Origin: JAQGMJ01 sp036498945
Lineage (GTDB): Bacteria; Pseudomonadota; Gammaproteobacteria; Burkholderiales; JAEUOS01
Direction of reading: 5' to 3'
Assembly (NCBI GenBank): GCA_036498945.1
Contig: DASYEQ010000020.1
Coordinates: forward strand, 1-64,000
Length of the DNA stretch: 64,000 nt
Each line of letters opens with the position of its first letter. Within the stretch, counting starts at the first letter, position 1. A program made the position numbers and the translations under genes. The notes under the pieces were generated by a model. It worked only from the letters and a program-made list of their open reading frames with translations, was not told the origin of the DNA and made no database searches. Positions 60,483 through 64,000 of this stretch are shown piece by piece.

Positions 60483-61187
60483 TCATACGCCGAGGAATTC
60501 CTGCAGCACCTGCTGTTTCGCGGCGATTTCGTGCTGCGCGATCTCGGCCACCGCGCGGCCGTGTTCGACGATGTACATGCGGTCGGCCAGGGGCGCGGCG
60601 AAGCGGAAATTCTGCTCCACCAGCACGATGGTGTAGCCGCGCGTTTTCAGGTTGCGGATCACCTCGGCCAGCTTTTGCACGATCACCGGCGCCAGGCCTT
60701 CCGAAATCTCGTCCAGCAGCAGCAGCTTGGCGCCGGTGCGCAGGATGCGCGCCAGCGCCAGCATCTGCTGTTCGCCGCCGGAAAGCCGCGTGCCCTGGCT
60801 GGCGCGCCGGCTTTGCAGGTTCGGAAACATGGTGTAGATCTCGTCCACGCTCATGCCGCCTGTGCCCACCGACGGCGGCAGCAGCAGGTTTTCCTCGCAG
60901 GAAAGGCTGGAGTAGATGCCGCGCTCCTCCGGGCAGTAGCCCACGCCGAGGCGCGCGATCTTGTGGGTGGAAAGGCCCGCGATCTCGCGCCCCCCCAGGC
61001 GGATGGAGCCGCTGCGTCGCCCGGTCAGGCCCAGGATGGCGCGCAGCGTGGTGGTACGCCCGGCGCCGTTGCGGCCCAGGAGTGAAATGCACTCGCCCTC
61101 GCGCACATGGAAATCCATGCCGTGCAGGATGTGCGATTCGCCGTACCAGGCGTTGAGCGCGGCGACTTCAAGGAAGGCATCCGCCAT
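60483..61187 (-). CDS. livF: ABC transporter ATP-binding protein LivF
   Basis: 234 aa. Walker A is GRNGAGRTT: Arg44 replaces the normally invariant Lys. Signature LSGGEQQ is normal; Walker B ends LLLLDEISEGL instead of the usual DEPSEGL. LivG is the partner, 2 nt upstream. The substitutions may weaken ATP hydrolysis at this site. Confidence 0.93.
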   Translation of the reverse strand: MADAFLEVAALNAWYGESHILHGMDFHVREGECISLLGRNGAGRTTTLRAILGLTGRRSGSIRLGGREIAGLSTHKIARLGVGYCPEERGIYSSLSCEENLLLPPSVGTGGMSVDEIYTMFPNLQSRRASQGTRLSGGEQQMLALARILRTGAKLLLLDEISEGLAPVIVQKLAEVIRNLKTRGYTIVLVEQNFRFAAPLADRMYIVEHGRAVAEIAQHEIAAKQQVLQEFLGV

Positions 61188-61189
61188 GT

Positions 61190-61972
61190 TCAGTGCCCCG
61201 CCGGCGACGACAATTCAGCCTCCGCCGTGCCCATGTAGGCCTCGATCACCTGCGGATTCTTCGATACCTCGGCGTACGGCCCCTCGGCCAACACCGCGCC
61301 GTGCGCCAGCACCGTGATGGTGTCGCAGATGCCCGCCACCACCTTCATGTTGTGCTCGACCATCAGCACGGTGCGCTCGGCCGACACCTTCTTGATCAAT
61401 TGCATCACGCGGTCGACGTCTTCATGGCCCATGCCCTGGGTGGGTTCGTCGAGCAGCATCAGCTCCGGCTCGAGCGCCAGCGTGGTGGCGATTTCCAGCG
61501 CGCGCTTGCGGCCGTAGGGCATTTCCACCGCCACCATGGCGGCGAAATCGGCAAGGCCCACCTCGACCAGCAATTCACGCGCGCGCGCGTCCAGTTGCGC
61601 CAGGCTCGCATCGGAGCGCCAGAAGTGAAAGGAAGTGCCGAGGCTGCGCTGCAGGGCGATGCGCACGTTTTCCAGCACCGTCAGGTGCGGAAACACCGCG
61701 GAAATCTGGAACGAACGCACCACGCCGCGGCGCGCGATCTGCGCCGGCTTTTCCTTCGTGATGTCCGCGCCATTGAAGCGGATCGTCCCGCGCGTCGGTT
61801 CGAGGAACTTGGTGAGCAGATTGAAGCAGGTGGTCTTGCCGGCGCCGTTGGGTCCGATCAGCGCGTGAATATCGCCGCGCCTCACCTTCAGGCTGACGTC
61901 GCCCACAGCGACGAAGCCCTTGAACTCCTTGGTGAGCCCGGCCGTCTCCAATATGAAATCTTTGTCTGCCAT
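61190..61972 (-). CDS. livG: ABC transporter ATP-binding protein LivG
   Basis: 260 aa from the ATG at 61972. Walker A IGPNGAGKTT (normal Lys), Walker B LMLLDEPTQGM, H-loop His in MVEHNMKVV, but the signature is MPYGRKRALEIA rather than LSGGQ-like. First gene of the liv operon; a TATATAAC sequence lies just upstream (about 61992-61999). Confidence 0.94.
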   Translation of the reverse strand: MADKDFILETAGLTKEFKGFVAVGDVSLKVRRGDIHALIGPNGAGKTTCFNLLTKFLEPTRGTIRFNGADITKEKPAQIARRGVVRSFQISAVFPHLTVLENVRIALQRSLGTSFHFWRSDASLAQLDARARELLVEVGLADFAAMVAVEMPYGRKRALEIATTLALEPELMLLDEPTQGMGHEDVDRVMQLIKKVSAERTVLMVEHNMKVVAGICDTITVLAHGAVLAEGPYAEVSKNPQVIEAYMGTAEAELSSPAGH

Positions 61973-62299
61973 CCTGACCTTGTGCAGCCAGTTATATAGG
62001 GCCCGCACCGCAAAGCGTAGGGGACGATTATGCGGCGTATTATCTACGAGGCTTCGGGCTTGCGTAAATGCCCAAAATGGGAAAGCTGCTGAAAAAGAGG
62101 CACAAAAGCCGGAAAGCGCCGAAACGGCCGCATTTTTTCAGGGTTTTCCCGCATAGCTCCGGGGCCGATCACCGGGTGACGCAACATCAGGATGACACTG
62201 GCGAGCGAGCGAGCGGGCGGCGGCGCATTCGCGCAGCGGGCGATACGCGCTTTCTTCGGTGGATGCCGCCCGCTGCCGCCGGCATCGGCGGCACTCGGG
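61973..62299. other. gene-free stretch between livG and the porin gene
   Basis: 327 bases, no convincing ORF. Holds the livG promoter at its low end (TATATA on the minus strand near 61994). Near the porin stop is a GC hairpin TGCCGCC/GGCGGCA (about 62272-62291) without a T-run. Confidence 0.5.
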
Positions 62300-63709
62300 T
62301 CAGAACTCGAAATGCACGCGCACCGAGCCCACGTCCACCGGCCCGCGATCGCGGTTGTAGCCGGGGTTGGTGATGTGCTGCCAGTCCAGCGAGAGCGCCA
62401 GGCCCTTGACGCGGCTGAAGGGGATGTAGCTGTAATAGGCTTCGAAGATATTCTCGTTGCCGTAGTTGAGCTGGCCGTCGCCCAGGAAGAACCCGAGGCC
62501 GCCGGCGGCGAGGTAGGCGCGATGGCCGGTGGAAAGCCCGTTGACCGCCCAGGCGATCCCGATGTTGTCCTGCGCGCGGCCCCAGCGGTTGCCCATCATC
62601 TGCAGGGCAGCGAAAAAGCTGCGGTCGATCTCGGCGAAGGCATAGGACTCGGTGCGGCCGTCGTTGGCGCTGGCGCGCACCAGGGCGCGGATGTCGGAGG
62701 TGAACGACTGTTCCCACGATACGCCGCCGCCCCATTTGGATTGCGGATGGCGCACGTCGGCCAGCACCGGGGCGGTGCCGGTGCCGGAGGCCGCCGCCAG
62801 CGCGTCGGCATAGGTGCCCATGTTGGCGACGTTGCGGAACACGAAGCCTTTGACCACGCCGGGCTGCCCGCCGATGGCGAAACGGTGCTCCAGCTCGACC
62901 TGGTCGCCATAGCGCTTGAAGATGCGGTAGTCCAGCGGCAGGCCGTTGGAGACGCGCGGCTGCAGGAAGCGCCCGCCCCGTATGGCCCAGCTGTCCCAAT
63001 ACAGTTCGCCGAACACGCCCCAGGAAAAGCCGCGCGCATCCGCCGCGTAATCCCAGGCGCCCTGGTCGAGGGTGGACCAGTTGAGGAACTGGGTGCGGCC
63101 GTCGCCGGCGATGTCGCTGGTGCCCATCACGTCGGTGAGCGAAAGGTTGCCGACGGTGACCACGAAGCGGCGCGAATCCACCGTGCCCGCCATCTGGTTC
63201 TGGTCCGATTCCAGGCCGACCGGCGTGCCGCCCAAACCGAAGGTATGGCGGTAGAACAGGCGCGCGCGGTAGAACTTCATCTCGGTCGCCACCGACTTCT
63301 GCAACTCGGCGTTGGTCGGGCCGCCCAGGCCGGTGACATTCGACAGCGGCCGGCCCTGGATGCCTTCCGGGTTGAAATAAAACTCGCCGCCCTGCCACGG
63401 CCGCAGGCCGAAATAGCCGGTGACGGTCCAGGTGTAGCTGCTTTCCTTGTTGGGCGAGAAGCTGTTCGGCCCCTGGTAGGGCGAGTTGAACGAGGGCTGG
63501 CCCTGCCAGATGTAGGTGCTCTGGAACTTGGCGTCCCAGTTCTGCGTTTCCGGCAGCGGCGGCGGCGCCTGTTCCGCCGATTCCGGCGGCGTGATGGCTT
63601 CTTGTCCCTTGGGTACCGGCGGCGGCATTTGCGCCTGCGCCGCGGCGCAAGCCAGCGCGGTCAGGCAGGCGAGGGCAAGGCGGCGGGAAAGACGGGGGAG
63701 CGAGCGCAT
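62300..63709 (-). CDS. OprB-family carbohydrate-type porin
   Basis: Outer-membrane beta-barrel. 469 aa from the ATG at 63709; signal peptide ends AAAQA-Q, followed by a Pro-rich segment (about residues 28-55). C-terminal half ENIFEAYYSYIPFSRVKGLA, NPGYNRDRGPVDVGSVRVHF and a terminal Phe are typical of OprB-like porins. It may supply the substrate of the adjacent liv transporter; this is only by position. Confidence 0.9.
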   Translation of the reverse strand: MRSLPRLSRRLALACLTALACAAAQAQMPPPVPKGQEAITPPESAEQAPPPLPETQNWDAKFQSTYIWQGQPSFNSPYQGPNSFSPNKESSYTWTVTGYFGLRPWQGGEFYFNPEGIQGRPLSNVTGLGGPTNAELQKSVATEMKFYRARLFYRHTFGLGGTPVGLESDQNQMAGTVDSRRFVVTVGNLSLTDVMGTSDIAGDGRTQFLNWSTLDQGAWDYAADARGFSWGVFGELYWDSWAIRGGRFLQPRVSNGLPLDYRIFKRYGDQVELEHRFAIGGQPGVVKGFVFRNVANMGTYADALAAASGTGTAPVLADVRHPQSKWGGGVSWEQSFTSDIRALVRASANDGRTESYAFAEIDRSFFAALQMMGNRWGRAQDNIGIAWAVNGLSTGHRAYLAAGGLGFFLGDGQLNYGNENIFEAYYSYIPFSRVKGLALSLDWQHITNPGYNRDRGPVDVGSVRVHFEF

Positions 63710-63823
63710 GCGTTGTCTGGTTTTGTCCGGCCCCAAAAGAGGGGACCGGGTAAGGCAGCCCGCGATATTGTGTCGTTTAGATGACAGCAGCGTGAATGCG
63801 GCCTCCGCGCCTGCGTGAATTGC

Positions 63824-64000
63824 TTACGGCAATTGCTCAAGGTCGAGCATGAACACGAACTGCTCGCCCGCGCTCACCGACACCCAGGTGAACGGCGTGC
63901 GCGGAAAGGCGGCTTCCAGCGCGTCGCGGTTGTGGCCGATTTCCACCATCAGCTTGCCGCCGGGGTTGAGGTGCGCCGGGGCGCGCTTGAGCAGCTCGCG
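63824..64000 (-). CDS. prmB: PrmB, ribosomal protein L3 glutamine methyltransferase, C-terminal end
   Basis: Only the last 58 codons are in the window; the 5' part lies beyond base 64000. The sequence RELLKRAPAHLNPGGKLMVE IG... then ...SVSAGEQFVFMLDLEQLP* carries the SAM-methyltransferase C-terminal motif LNPGGKLMVEIGHN typical of PrmB/HemK. Confidence 0.8.
   Translation of the reverse strand, partial: RELLKRAPAHLNPGGKLMVEIGHNRDALEAAFPRTPFTWVSVSAGEQFVFMLDLEQLP

Noticed and set aside
63770..63787. Pho-box-like sequence (CTGTCAT on the minus strand) upstream of the porin
   Set aside because: Only the first half-site matches; the second is 4/7, and no -10 lies at the expected distance. The porin is OprB-like, not OprP/OprO-like.

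Overview
The window looks like chromosomal DNA of a GC-rich betaproteobacterium, probably Burkholderiales or a close relative; species cannot be named from it. The evidence is two Bug-type solute receptors (a family strongly expanded in Burkholderiales), the hrcA-hemH pair, the rimP-nusA-infB-rbfA-truB operon, lgt, hslO, a CTGT-N8-ACAG LexA box and a MetR-metE divergent pair. Genes are densely packed on both strands. I see no tRNA, rRNA, CRISPR array, transposase or prophage gene.

Bases 1-16300 are an efflux block: (i) the end of an RND permease with its adaptor and outer-membrane factor on the plus strand; (ii) a complete RND operon on the minus strand (adaptor, permease, outer-membrane factor, TetR regulator as last gene) behind a perfect 10+10 bp palindrome; (iii) a marR-OMF-emrA-emrB operon whose promoter has a perfect -35, a 17 bp spacer and a palindrome inside it, with the start codon about where transcription should begin. 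Bases 16700-30000 hold hrcA, hemH, a receptor/ThDP-decarboxylase/aldehyde-dehydrogenase operon, and the translation operon rimP-nusA-infB-rbfA-truB, which has a terminator-like hairpin in its leader.

Bases 30000-46500 are mixed: a membrane-anchored metallophosphoesterase, a Tat-exported Bug receptor next to a D-tartrate-dehydratase-like enzyme, ilvD, a divergent EamA transporter/LysR pair, lgt, a tautomerase-SnoaL fusion, a GNAT enzyme, a MaoC hydratase, a CoA-transferase overlapping hslO, two cupins, a secreted hydrolase, lexA and a glutathione transferase. Bases 46600-53800 are an acyl-CoA degradation cluster (acyl-CoA dehydrogenase, APH-like kinase, enoyl-CoA hydratase, 3-oxoadipyl-CoA-type thiolase, two-domain 3-hydroxyacyl-CoA dehydrogenase, and an SDR on the other strand). 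Then come metE/metR, a complete livGFKHM branched-chain/aromatic-acid ABC transporter, an OprB-type porin and the 3' end of prmB.

The least explained structure is a composite palindromic repeat found three times in gaps between genes (24340-24410, 47935-48042, 49959-50008). It has a conserved order of modules, a CAAAAGTA/TACTTTTG stem whose outer base pairs differ between copies but stay complementary, and an orientation independent of the flanking genes. I do not recognise it as a named family.
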